Origin: Pseudomonadota bacterium
GTDB taxonomy: Bacteria; Pseudomonadota; Alphaproteobacteria; Rhizobiales; Kaistiaceae
DNA length: 26,298 bases
NCBI GenBank assembly: GCA_023391905.1
Contig: JAEWAD010000488.1
Coordinates: 1-26,298 of the forward strand
Reading direction: 5' to 3'
In this document: in pieces, positions 15,520 to 24,052 of the stretch
Layout of the letters: each line of letters opens with the position of its first letter
Numbering within the stretch: position 1 is the first letter of the stretch
The notes under the pieces: generated by a model
Database searches by the model: none
What the model saw: the letters and a program-made list of their open reading frames with translations, nothing else
What the model was told of the DNA's origin: nothing
Translations under genes and position numbers: made by a program

Positions 15520-16587
15520 CTACACCGCCTTCGGCACCACGCCGCCGAGGCGGCTGGAGGCGAGGCAGGCGTCGACCAGCGCCATGGTGCGGATCGAGTC
15601 GTGCACGTCGGTGTCGAGCACGCTGTCCTCGCCGGCGGCGTAGCGCTGCAGATTGGACATCACCGCGCCGAAGGCATCCGGCACGCGCTCGCCGGCGAGC
15701 GGGATCTCGGTCCACGTGCCGCCTTCGACGATCACCTCGAGCTTTTCCGGCGTCGGGTCGAGATAATCGCGCAGATAGCCGAGCTCGAGATGGGCGCAGC
15801 CCTTGGTGCCCTCGACGCGGATCGTCGCGTCGATGTGCTTGGGGCCGTAATTGTAGGTGTGGTTCAGCGACAGGCAGCAGCGCGCGCGGGGGCCGTAGTC
15901 GAGGATGATGCTGGAGCGCGCGTCCTTCAGGTCGGGATAGCGCGGATGCGGCACGGTCTTGGCGTAGACGCTGTCCGGCTCGCCGAGGATCGAGCGAATC
16001 CAGTCAAGATAATGGATCGAATGCAGCGGGATCTCGACCGCGTCGAGATGCGGGATGAACGACCACATCTCCCAAGGCATGTAGATGGCGAGGCGCACCT
16101 CCAACTCGACGACGTCGCCGAGCAGGCCGCGCCGGACCGCGTCGCGGATCGCCAGCATGGACGGGGTGAAGCGGAGCTGGAAATTGGTCGCCGCCGTGAT
16201 CCTTCGCGCATCGATCGCGTCGACGATCTGGCGCGCGGCGGAGAGATTGGCGCCGAGCGGCTTCTGGATCAGCGCGACGCTGCCGGTCGGCAGCTGTTCG
16301 ACCGCGCCGAGGATCGCGGTCGGCGGCAGGGCAAGGTCGAACACGGTGTCGTCGGTGCGGGCGGCGATCGCCGCTGCCATGCTCTCATGCACGACCGGAA
16401 TGTCGAACTCAGCGGCGACGGCCCGCGCCTTGTCGTTGTCGAGGTCGAAGATGCCGGCAACCGGCAGGCCGATCTTGCGATAGGCCGGCAGGTGGGCGCT
16501 GCTGACGATGTCGCCGGCGCCGATGATGGTGATCGGCCGCGGGCGGCTTGGCATCGGCCAGGTCTGTTCGAGTTCCAAGCCAGCCAT
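15520..16587 (-). CDS. Gfo/Idh/MocA-family NAD(P)-dependent oxidoreductase
   Basis: A 355-residue cytosolic dehydrogenase. The ATG at 16587 has GGGAGG 7 bases upstream and is preferred over a GTG at 16641 that would run into the operator. A Rossmann fold opens with TIIGAGDIVSSAH (20-32). The family EKP motif appears as QKP (109-111, ALIQKPLG), replacing Glu by Gln. HSIHYLDW (189-196) carries the catalytic-region His. Members oxidise or reduce sugars, inositols or sugar acids, or assist redox-cycling glycoside cleavage. It is divergent from the glycoside-hydrolase-like gene, and the shared region contains copy 2 of the 37-bp element. A joint role in sugar-moiety conversion is inferred. Confidence 0.88.
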   Translation of the reverse strand: MAGLELEQTWPMPSRPRPITIIGAGDIVSSAHLPAYRKIGLPVAGIFDLDNDKARAVAAEFDIPVVHESMAAAIAARTDDTVFDLALPPTAILGAVEQLPTGSVALIQKPLGANLSAARQIVDAIDARRITAATNFQLRFTPSMLAIRDAVRRGLLGDVVELEVRLAIYMPWEMWSFIPHLDAVEIPLHSIHYLDWIRSILGEPDSVYAKTVPHPRYPDLKDARSSIILDYGPRARCCLSLNHTYNYGPKHIDATIRVEGTKGCAHLELGYLRDYLDPTPEKLEVIVEGGTWTEIPLAGERVPDAFGAVMSNLQRYAAGEDSVLDTDVHDSIRTMALVDACLASSRLGGVVPKAV

Positions 16588-16635
16588 CCTGTCGCCTCCC
16601 AGCGTCGCCGCGCGGGCACGGCGATCGAAATGCAA

Positions 16636-16672
16636 TATCACTGACGATAGTCAGCGTTGATATTTGATATCA
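16636..16672. promoter_or_regulatory. Candidate IclR operator, copy 2
   Basis: Thirty-one of 37 bases match the element at 10661-10697, in the same orientation. Conserved parts are TATCACTGA at the left, GTTGATAT in the middle and TGATATCA at the right. It lies 49 bases from the oxidoreductase start and 72 from the hydrolase-like start. The left half of the inner inverted repeat is degenerate here, while TTGATAT occurs as a direct repeat (16657-16663, 16664-16670). Confidence 0.7.
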
Positions 16673-16743
16673 GATGGGCAATCCTGTCAACAACGCCGGG
16701 CGCTTCCGGCGTCGCAGACGCATGGCATGAGGAGGATGACGGA

Positions 16744-18414
16744 ATGGCTGCAGCGGGTGAAGTAAAGATCGCGGGACGGGTCGCGCTGGAAGGTGGCGAC
16801 CGGCATGTCCATGCGGCGCGGCGGTTGCGTCAGGCGTTCCCGATGCTCGAATTCGTGCCGCGCGCGGCCGCTTCCACGGCGCTGCCGCTGGTTCGTCTTG
16901 TCGAGGACAAGTCGCTGGCCGAGGGAGCCTTCGTGCTGACGGTGCGTCCGGGCGATAATGCCGAGATCACCATCGCCGGCGGTCCGTTCTCCGGCGTGAT
17001 CTATGGCGCCGAAGAGTTGATCGCGCGCGCCCGCGTCGCGGATGGCGCGGTGCAGGTTCCGGCCGGAGAGCGGCGCGCGGCGCCGGGGCTCGCCTATCGG
17101 ACCTTCTGGACCTGGGACCACTCGACCAACTGGGAATTGTCGCAAGTCGGCCATCAGGAAATCGGCGTCTTCAATCCCTATGGCAAGCCGCCGTCCGGTT
17201 TCCTCGGCGACTATACGCGCCTGGTCGATTTCGCCAGCCGCAACCGCATCCCGTCGGTCGTCATCTACGGCTTCCTCAGGGATACGCATGGCGGCATCGA
17301 CGCGGCCAAGGAGCTCTGCCGCTATGCGACCGAGCGCGGCGTCCGCATCGTGCCGGGCATCGCCATTGGTTCCTATGGCGGCGTCTACTGGGAGGGCGAC
17401 CACCGCTACAACCTCTCGACCTGGCTGAAGAAGAACCCGCAGCACGCGGCGACGATGGAGAAGGGCGTCGGCTTCCAGATCGCCGACCTCGACTTCCCGC
17501 TCAACTTCCCGCGTTCCGACTACACCATGACCGCGTGCCCGAGCGCGCCGGAGACGATGGACTGGATGGAGGAGGCGGTGAGTTGGCTCGCCGAGACCTT
17601 CGAGATCGGCGGCGTCAACATCGAGAGCGGCGACTATGGCGTCTGCGGCTGCGCGCGCTGCGTCGCCCGCCGCAACAACGAGGCGGAGGCCGCCCGCCGC
17701 GTCGACGACCATGGCGACAGCTGGTCGCATACCGACATGGCGGCGAACTTCCCGCGCCTCTACCAGGCGGCCAAGGCCAAGCGCCCGGACGCCTGGATCT
17801 ACAGCGAGATGCAGTGGGACAATCTGTTCGATCCGGTCGCGCATGAGGCGCAGCGCCAGCTGCCGCAGGGCGCGCTCTACCAGCACACGACCAACCGGAC
17901 CTTCTGGAAGCGCCTTCAGAACGAGCTGACCCGGGCCGATGTCGAGAGCCTGCCGACGCAGCCGAACGTGCTGCGCTGCCAGTTCGCCTGCCAGTGGAAC
18001 GGCGACCGGCGCACCGAGCGCTACGCCTTCAACGGCCGCGTCTTCGCCGACATGAACAAGTTCTGCGCCGATGTCGGCATGCAGGGCCTGACGGTCTGGG
18101 GCGAGCCGTCGCCCTACCACGCGACGGTCGAGCTGTCCTACCTCGCCTTCGCCCGCTTCGGCTACGAGCCGACACTGACCTGGGACCGCTTCATGGCCGA
18201 GGACGCGGCGCCGCTCTTCGGCGGGCAGGCCGCGGCCGAGCGCTTCGTCGCGGTCGCCGAGGAGCTCGACGCCAATATCGAGCTGCCGGTCGAGCGCCTG
18301 CGGACGCTGCAGGGCGAGGCCCGCGAGGCGTCGCGCCAGAACGACGACGAGGCGTCGCGCCGCTGGCTGAGCCTCGAGGACCAGATCGCCCGCCGCGCCT
18401 ATATGGGCCGGTAG
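16744..18414 (+). CDS. Glycoside-hydrolase-like TIM-barrel protein, unknown substrate
   Basis: A 556-residue protein. The ATG at 16744 follows a strong GAGGAGGA. It has no signal peptide, so it is cytosolic. Residues about 55-110 (FVLTVRPGDNAEITIAGG, then GVIYGAEELI) match the small alpha/beta domain found before the barrel in GH67 alpha-glucuronidases and GH20 hexosaminidases. From residue 117 a barrel-like region follows (GLAYRTFWTWDHSTNW). Candidate acidic residues are Glu294 and Asp297 in NIESGDYGVCGCARC, Glu355 in YSEMQWDN and Glu454 in VWGEPSPYH. The CGCARC cluster recalls the D-x-x-x-C-x-C-x-x-C region of DUF4838 and alpha-glucuronidase-like proteins. The exact GH family is not recognised. 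It probably cleaves an imported glycoside together with the divergent oxidoreductase. Confidence 0.82.
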   Translation: MAAAGEVKIAGRVALEGGDRHVHAARRLRQAFPMLEFVPRAAASTALPLVRLVEDKSLAEGAFVLTVRPGDNAEITIAGGPFSGVIYGAEELIARARVADGAVQVPAGERRAAPGLAYRTFWTWDHSTNWELSQVGHQEIGVFNPYGKPPSGFLGDYTRLVDFASRNRIPSVVIYGFLRDTHGGIDAAKELCRYATERGVRIVPGIAIGSYGGVYWEGDHRYNLSTWLKKNPQHAATMEKGVGFQIADLDFPLNFPRSDYTMTACPSAPETMDWMEEAVSWLAETFEIGGVNIESGDYGVCGCARCVARRNNEAEAARRVDDHGDSWSHTDMAANFPRLYQAAKAKRPDAWIYSEMQWDNLFDPVAHEAQRQLPQGALYQHTTNRTFWKRLQNELTRADVESLPTQPNVLRCQFACQWNGDRRTERYAFNGRVFADMNKFCADVGMQGLTVWGEPSPYHATVELSYLAFARFGYEPTLTWDRFMAEDAAPLFGGQAAAERFVAVAEELDANIELPVERLRTLQGEAREASRQNDDEASRRWLSLEDQIARRAYMGR

Positions 18415-18425
18415 GCCCGCCCCTT

Positions 18426-18520
18426 CATCCCCGCGCAGGCGGGGATCCATACAGCTGAGACCTGAGCCGCTAAAACCTCCCGAAAACCCGGTTGAATGGA
18501 TCCCCGCCTGCGCGGGGATG
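18426..18520. repeat. REP-like paired palindrome, copy B
   Basis: A perfect 25-bp inverted repeat (18426-18450 with 18496-18520) is separated by 45 bases. Each arm is itself a GC-rich hairpin (CCCCGC...GCGGGG), so two hairpins face each other. It sits between the convergent hydrolase-like and melA genes. Ends CATCCC and GGGATCCAT are shared with copy A at 15368. Confidence 0.8.
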
Positions 18521-18558
18521 TGGGTGGTTTTTCGGAGAGGACAAGCGGGGAACGAAAT

Positions 18559-18590
18559 GGGCCCCGGCGATGGGTATTTCGCCGGGGCCC
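18559..18590 (-). terminator. Terminator of the alpha-galactoside operon
   Basis: A perfect 12-bp stem (18559-18570 with 18579-18590) and an 8-base loop begin 56 bases after the melA stop. On the minus strand ATTTCGTT follows, a modest T-rich tail. Confidence 0.65.
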
Positions 18591-18645
18591 GCGCGCAGCT
18601 CAGTGCCGGGGGAGGGAACGGTTCAAGCCACGCGCGTTCCTGTCG

Positions 18646-20016
18646 TCAGGCGACGCGCTGCTTGGCGGTGCCGCGCGCCCATTCCGGCAGCCACTCGCCA
18701 TGCGCGGCGAGGAGGTCGTCGACCAGGTTCCAGATCTGGTCCAGGTCGAGCTCGGCCGCCGTGTGCGGGTCCATCATCGCGGCATGGTAGATGTGGTCGC
18801 GATTCTCGGTCAGAAGCGCCTTCACCGTCAGTTCCTGCACGTTGATGTTGGTGCGCATCAGCGCGGTCAACTGCGGCGGCAGTTCGCCGATATAGGTCGG
18901 CTGGATGCCCGAGGCGTCGACCAGGCAGGGCACTTCCGCCGCGCAATCGGCCGGCAGCGAGGTGATGCAGCCATTGTTGCGGACGTTGCCGTAGATCACC
19001 GACGGCTCGCCGGTCCAGATCGAGTTGATGATCTCGGAGGCGTATTCCTTGCTCTGCGACACCTCGATCCGGTCGGCGGTGCGATATTCCTCGGCCTGGT
19101 TCTTCCAGCGCGCGATCTGCTCGATGCAGCGCTTCGGATATTCGTCGAGCGGAATGCCGAACTTCTCGATCAGGTCCTCGCGGCCCTCCTTGATGAAGTA
19201 GGGCGTGTATTCGGCGAAGTGCTCGGAGCTCTCGGTGACGAAATAGCCGAGCCGGGTCAGCATCTCGTAGCGCACCTTGTTCGGGCAGCGCGGGTTCCAG
19301 CCGGGCTTCGGCGCCCGGCCGTCGCGGTACCCGCGGACAAGGTCGGGATAGAGGTCGCGATACGAGCCGTCGGCCTGGCGATGCTCGAACTTCAGGTAGA
19401 ACGCCATGTGGTTGATGCCGGCGGCGCGGTAGCGGATTTCCTCGTAGGGAATGTCGAGGTCATGCGCCAGCTCCATCGCCGTGCCCTGCACCGAGTGGCA
19501 GAGGCCGACCTGCTTGATTGCCGGGTACTTGGCCGTGATCGCCCAGGTGTTGATCGCCATCGGGTTGACGTATTGCAGCATCACCGCGTTCGGGCAGATG
19601 GCGAGGATGTCCTCGCAGATCTTCCAGAGATGCGGCACGGTCCGGAGCCCGCGCATGATGCCGCCGACGCCGAGCGTGTCGGCGATGGTCTGGCGCAGGC
19701 CGTAGCGCTTCGGCACCTCGAAATCGGTGATCGTGCAGGGGTCGTAGCCGCCGATCCGGAAGGCGACGACGACGAAGTCGGCGCCGGAGAGCGCCTTCTT
19801 CTGGTCGGTATAGGTCTCGACCTTGGCCGGCACGCCCAGCGTCGAGGCGATCTTGCGGACGACGACGGCGCTCTCCTCGAGGCGCTGCGGGTTGATGTCC
19901 ATCAGCGCGATGGTGGCGCCGGCGAGCGCCGGGCGCTGCAGGACGTCGCCGACGATGTTCTTCATGAACACGGTCGATCCGGCGCCGATGAAGGTGATCC
20001 TGGGATTGGCAGACAT
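18646..20016 (-). CDS. melA: Alpha-galactosidase MelA (GH4, NAD- and Mn-dependent)
   Basis: A 456-residue cytosolic enzyme that is collinear with enteric MelA throughout. The NAD-binding start is ITFIGAGSTVFMKNIVGDV (7-25), followed by IALMDINPQRLEES. Asn151 lies in YVNPMAINTWA. The metal ligands Cys173 and His203 lie in GLCHSVQGTA and GINHMAFYL. YFVTESSEHFAEYTPYF and IWTGEPSVIYGN are further family signatures. GH4 enzymes cleave alpha-galactosides such as melibiose or raffinose by an oxidation-elimination route needing NAD and Mn2+. It is the last gene of the operon, 25 bases after the ATPase gene, and hydrolyses what the linked importer brings in. Confidence 0.95.
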   Translation of the reverse strand: MSANPRITFIGAGSTVFMKNIVGDVLQRPALAGATIALMDINPQRLEESAVVVRKIASTLGVPAKVETYTDQKKALSGADFVVVAFRIGGYDPCTITDFEVPKRYGLRQTIADTLGVGGIMRGLRTVPHLWKICEDILAICPNAVMLQYVNPMAINTWAITAKYPAIKQVGLCHSVQGTAMELAHDLDIPYEEIRYRAAGINHMAFYLKFEHRQADGSYRDLYPDLVRGYRDGRAPKPGWNPRCPNKVRYEMLTRLGYFVTESSEHFAEYTPYFIKEGREDLIEKFGIPLDEYPKRCIEQIARWKNQAEEYRTADRIEVSQSKEYASEIINSIWTGEPSVIYGNVRNNGCITSLPADCAAEVPCLVDASGIQPTYIGELPPQLTALMRTNINVQELTVKALLTENRDHIYHAAMMDPHTAAELDLDQIWNLVDDLLAAHGEWLPEWARGTAKQRVA

Positions 20017-20041
20017 GAGAGAGCTCCGGTAGGCAGATTCT

Positions 20042-21715
<1,674 letters not shown>

Positions 21716-21728
21716 GAACTCCGCCGCA

Positions 21729-22883
21729 TCAATAGGGGTCGATCGCGTCGCGCAGGCCGTCGCCGAGCGCGTTGAACGCGAAGACGGTGATCAGCACGAA
21801 GACGACGGGGGAGAGGATCCAGGGATAGGAGCCGATCACCGAGAAGGCGCTGGTGTCCTGCAGCATCAGGCCCCAGGAGATCAGCGGCGGCTTCACGGCG
21901 AAGCCGAGGAATCCGAGGAAGGATTCGAGCAGCACGATGGTCGGGATGGCGAGCGTCACGCCGACGATCACATGGCTCATGACGTTGGGCAGGATGTGGC
22001 GGAAGATGATCCGCCCGTCGCCGGCGCCGATCGCCATGGCGGCGCGGACATATTCGATCCGCGCCAGCGCCAGCGTCTTGCCGCGCACCTCGCGGGCGAG
22101 CTGGGCCCAGCCGAGCGCCGCCATCACGCCGATGACGAAGGCGATGAAGACGTTGGAGGGCGCGGTGATCGGGATCAGCGAGGTCAGCGCCAGGTAGAGC
22201 GGCAGTTGCGGGAAGGCGAGGACCAGGTCGACGAAGCGCTGCAGCCAGGCGTCGAGCCGTCCGCCGATATAGCCGGACGAGATGCCGACCGTCGTGCCGA
22301 CGGCGGTGGTGATCAGCACGACGATCAGCGCGATGGTGAGCGAGATACGGGAGCCGACGATGCCGCGGGAGAGAATGTCGCGGCCGAACTTGTCGGTGCC
22401 GAGCAGGTGGATCGGCGCGCCGTCACGCGCCCCGAACAGGTGGATGTCGGTCGGGATCAGCCAGAGCAGCTTGTAGGGATAGCCGCGGACGAACAGGCCG
22501 AGCACATGCGGGTTCTCGAGATCGGGCCCGGTCATCGGCTGGAACGTCACCGGGTCCAGTTCGTCCGTCTCGACGATCGGGTAGATGCGCGGCACGAAGC
22601 TCCAGGAGCCGTCCGGCGCGGTGAAGCTGATATGGTCCGGCGGCGCGAAGCCGATGCCGTTGGCGCGCGGGTCGACCGGCGCGACGAAATCGGCGAACAG
22701 CGCCATCAGCAGCAGGCCGACGACCATGGTGAGGCCGATCATGCCCATCACCGAGCGGCGGAAGCGGCGCCAGACCAGCGCGAAATAGCCCTCGTTGCCA
22801 TGGGCGAAGCGGGCGTTCGGCACGACCGGCGCGGTCGGCTCCGCCGGGGGCAGGGTGGCGAGGCTCTCGGTACGGTCGGTCAT
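21729..22883 (-). CDS. Opp/Dpp-type ABC permease C subunit (alpha-galactoside)
   Basis: A 384-residue inner-membrane permease. The N-terminal cytoplasmic part (about 1-45) precedes a first hydrophobic segment (MIGLTMVVGLLLMALFADFV). A long periplasmic loop leads to LLGTDKFGRDILSRGIVGSR, the DppC/OppC hallmark. The dipeptide-type EAA loop reads EYVRAAMAIGAGDGRIIFRH, then LPN. The start at 22883 overlaps the TGA of the upstream B subunit (ATGA). Alpha-galactoside importers of rhizobia (agp) use this peptide-transporter architecture, and linkage to melA supports that substrate here. Confidence 0.92.
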   Translation of the reverse strand: MTDRTESLATLPPAEPTAPVVPNARFAHGNEGYFALVWRRFRRSVMGMIGLTMVVGLLLMALFADFVAPVDPRANGIGFAPPDHISFTAPDGSWSFVPRIYPIVETDELDPVTFQPMTGPDLENPHVLGLFVRGYPYKLLWLIPTDIHLFGARDGAPIHLLGTDKFGRDILSRGIVGSRISLTIALIVVLITTAVGTTVGISSGYIGGRLDAWLQRFVDLVLAFPQLPLYLALTSLIPITAPSNVFIAFVIGVMAALGWAQLAREVRGKTLALARIEYVRAAMAIGAGDGRIIFRHILPNVMSHVIVGVTLAIPTIVLLESFLGFLGFAVKPPLISWGLMLQDTSAFSVIGSYPWILSPVVFVLITVFAFNALGDGLRDAIDPY

Positions 22884-23890
22884 GCCTTTTCTCCCCCGAG
22901 GCGGACGCGCGGATCGAGCAGCGCCAGCAGCATGTCGGCGATGATGTTGCCGATGATCAGGGTCGTCGCGAGGACGAGCATGAAGGTGGCGGTGACATAG
23001 ACGTCGCCGACCGCCATCGAGCCGACGATGGCCGGGCCGACGGTGGCGAGCGCGAACACGATCGCGACCTCGATTTCGCCGGTCAGCATGTAGGGCAGCA
23101 CGACGCCCTGGTACATGACGAGCGGATGCAGCGCGTTCGGCACGGCGTGGCGCAGGACGACGGCGGATTCCGGCAGGCCCTTGGCGCGAGCCGTCTCGAC
23201 ATACTGGGCGTTCAGCGTGTCGAGCAGATTGCCGCGCATGACGCGCATATTGTAGGCGAGGCCGCCGAAGGTGGCGATCGCCAGCACCGGCCAGATGTGT
23301 TTCAGGAGGTCGACGAATTTCGCCCACGACCATGGCGCCCCGCCATACTGCGGCGAGAAGAAGCTGCCGATCTCCTGCACGTTCAGCTTGAACGCCAGGA
23401 TGTAGACGATGACGATCGCCATCAGGAAGCGCGGCACGGTCATGCCGATGAACGACACGAAGGACAGCGTCGAGTCGATCCAGCTGTATTGCCGCGTGGC
23501 GGCAATGATGCCGAAGGTGATGCCGAACAGCGAAGCCAGGATGTGGCAGGCCAGCGCCAGCGCCAGCGTGCGCGGCAGGCGCTCGGCGACGACGGTCGAG
23601 ACCGGCTTGTTGTAGAAGAAGCTGTGGCCGAAATCGAAGCGGGTCAGGATGCCCCAGATCCAGCGGAAATACTGGACGATCATCGGATCGTTGAGGCCGT
23701 GCGCCTGGCGATAGGCCTCGGCCTGCGCCTCGGCGACCGCGGCGGAGGCGCCGCCCTGGTTCATCAGCTGCGAACGGATGAAGTCGGCATAGTCGCCGGG
23801 GGGCGCCTGGATGATGACGAAGGTCACGATGCTGAGAATGAACACCACCGGGATCGCCGACAATATCCGCATCATCAGGAAACGTAGCAT
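22880..23890 (-). CDS. Opp/Dpp-type ABC permease B subunit (alpha-galactoside)
   Basis: A 336-residue inner-membrane permease with the DppB/OppB layout: a leading hydrophobic segment (FLMMRILSAIPVVFILSIV), FRWIWGILTRFDFGHSF, and the EAA-type loop YVETARAKGLPESAVVLRHA. It forms the channel with the overlapping C subunit. It lies 162 bases downstream of the binding-protein gene. The gap contains a strong hairpin, and the start at 23890 shows no strong ribosome-binding site, so the permease is probably made in lower amounts than the binding protein. Confidence 0.92.
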   Translation of the reverse strand: MLRFLMMRILSAIPVVFILSIVTFVIIQAPPGDYADFIRSQLMNQGGASAAVAEAQAEAYRQAHGLNDPMIVQYFRWIWGILTRFDFGHSFFYNKPVSTVVAERLPRTLALALACHILASLFGITFGIIAATRQYSWIDSTLSFVSFIGMTVPRFLMAIVIVYILAFKLNVQEIGSFFSPQYGGAPWSWAKFVDLLKHIWPVLAIATFGGLAYNMRVMRGNLLDTLNAQYVETARAKGLPESAVVLRHAVPNALHPLVMYQGVVLPYMLTGEIEVAIVFALATVGPAIVGSMAVGDVYVTATFMLVLATTLIIGNIIADMLLALLDPRVRLGGEKA

Positions 23891-24002
23891 CGGGCAGCAG
23901 GTCCTTGGTTGCGCGCTGCGGGGAGGGGCCGGCCTTGGCCGCCGCTTCCCGTCGATCGTTGCCGCCCCGCCGGGCCGGCAACGTCGTCGCGGTGCCGATG
24001 GA

Positions 24003-24028
24003 CCGGCCCGGGACGATGCCCGGGCCGG
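24003..24028 (-). promoter_or_regulatory. Intercistronic mRNA hairpin after binding-protein gene
   Basis: CCGGCCCGGG (24003-24012) pairs perfectly with 24019-24028 across a 6-base loop, 24 bases after the binding-protein stop. No T tract follows, so it is more likely an mRNA-stabilising or attenuating stem than a full terminator. Confidence 0.6.
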
Positions 24029-24052
24029 CCGTGTCGGAAGCCGCGTCGCGGA

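Noticed and set aside
16687..18450. 587-codon minus-strand open frame over the hydrolase-like gene
   Set aside because: Composition is Arg/Val/Asp-rich and it runs into the REP-like repeat; the plus-strand gene has a strong ribosome-binding site and domain pattern.
18426..18520. CRISPR-like or IS-end interpretation of the 25-bp inverted repeat
   Set aside because: Only two inverted copies, no regular spacers, no transposase and no target duplication seen; the REP-like reading is simpler.
21729..23981. Possible 750-residue fused permease
   Set aside because: The frame runs open across the overlapping B-subunit gene, but its N-terminal half is a shadow; the real C subunit starts at 22883 with an ATGA overlap.
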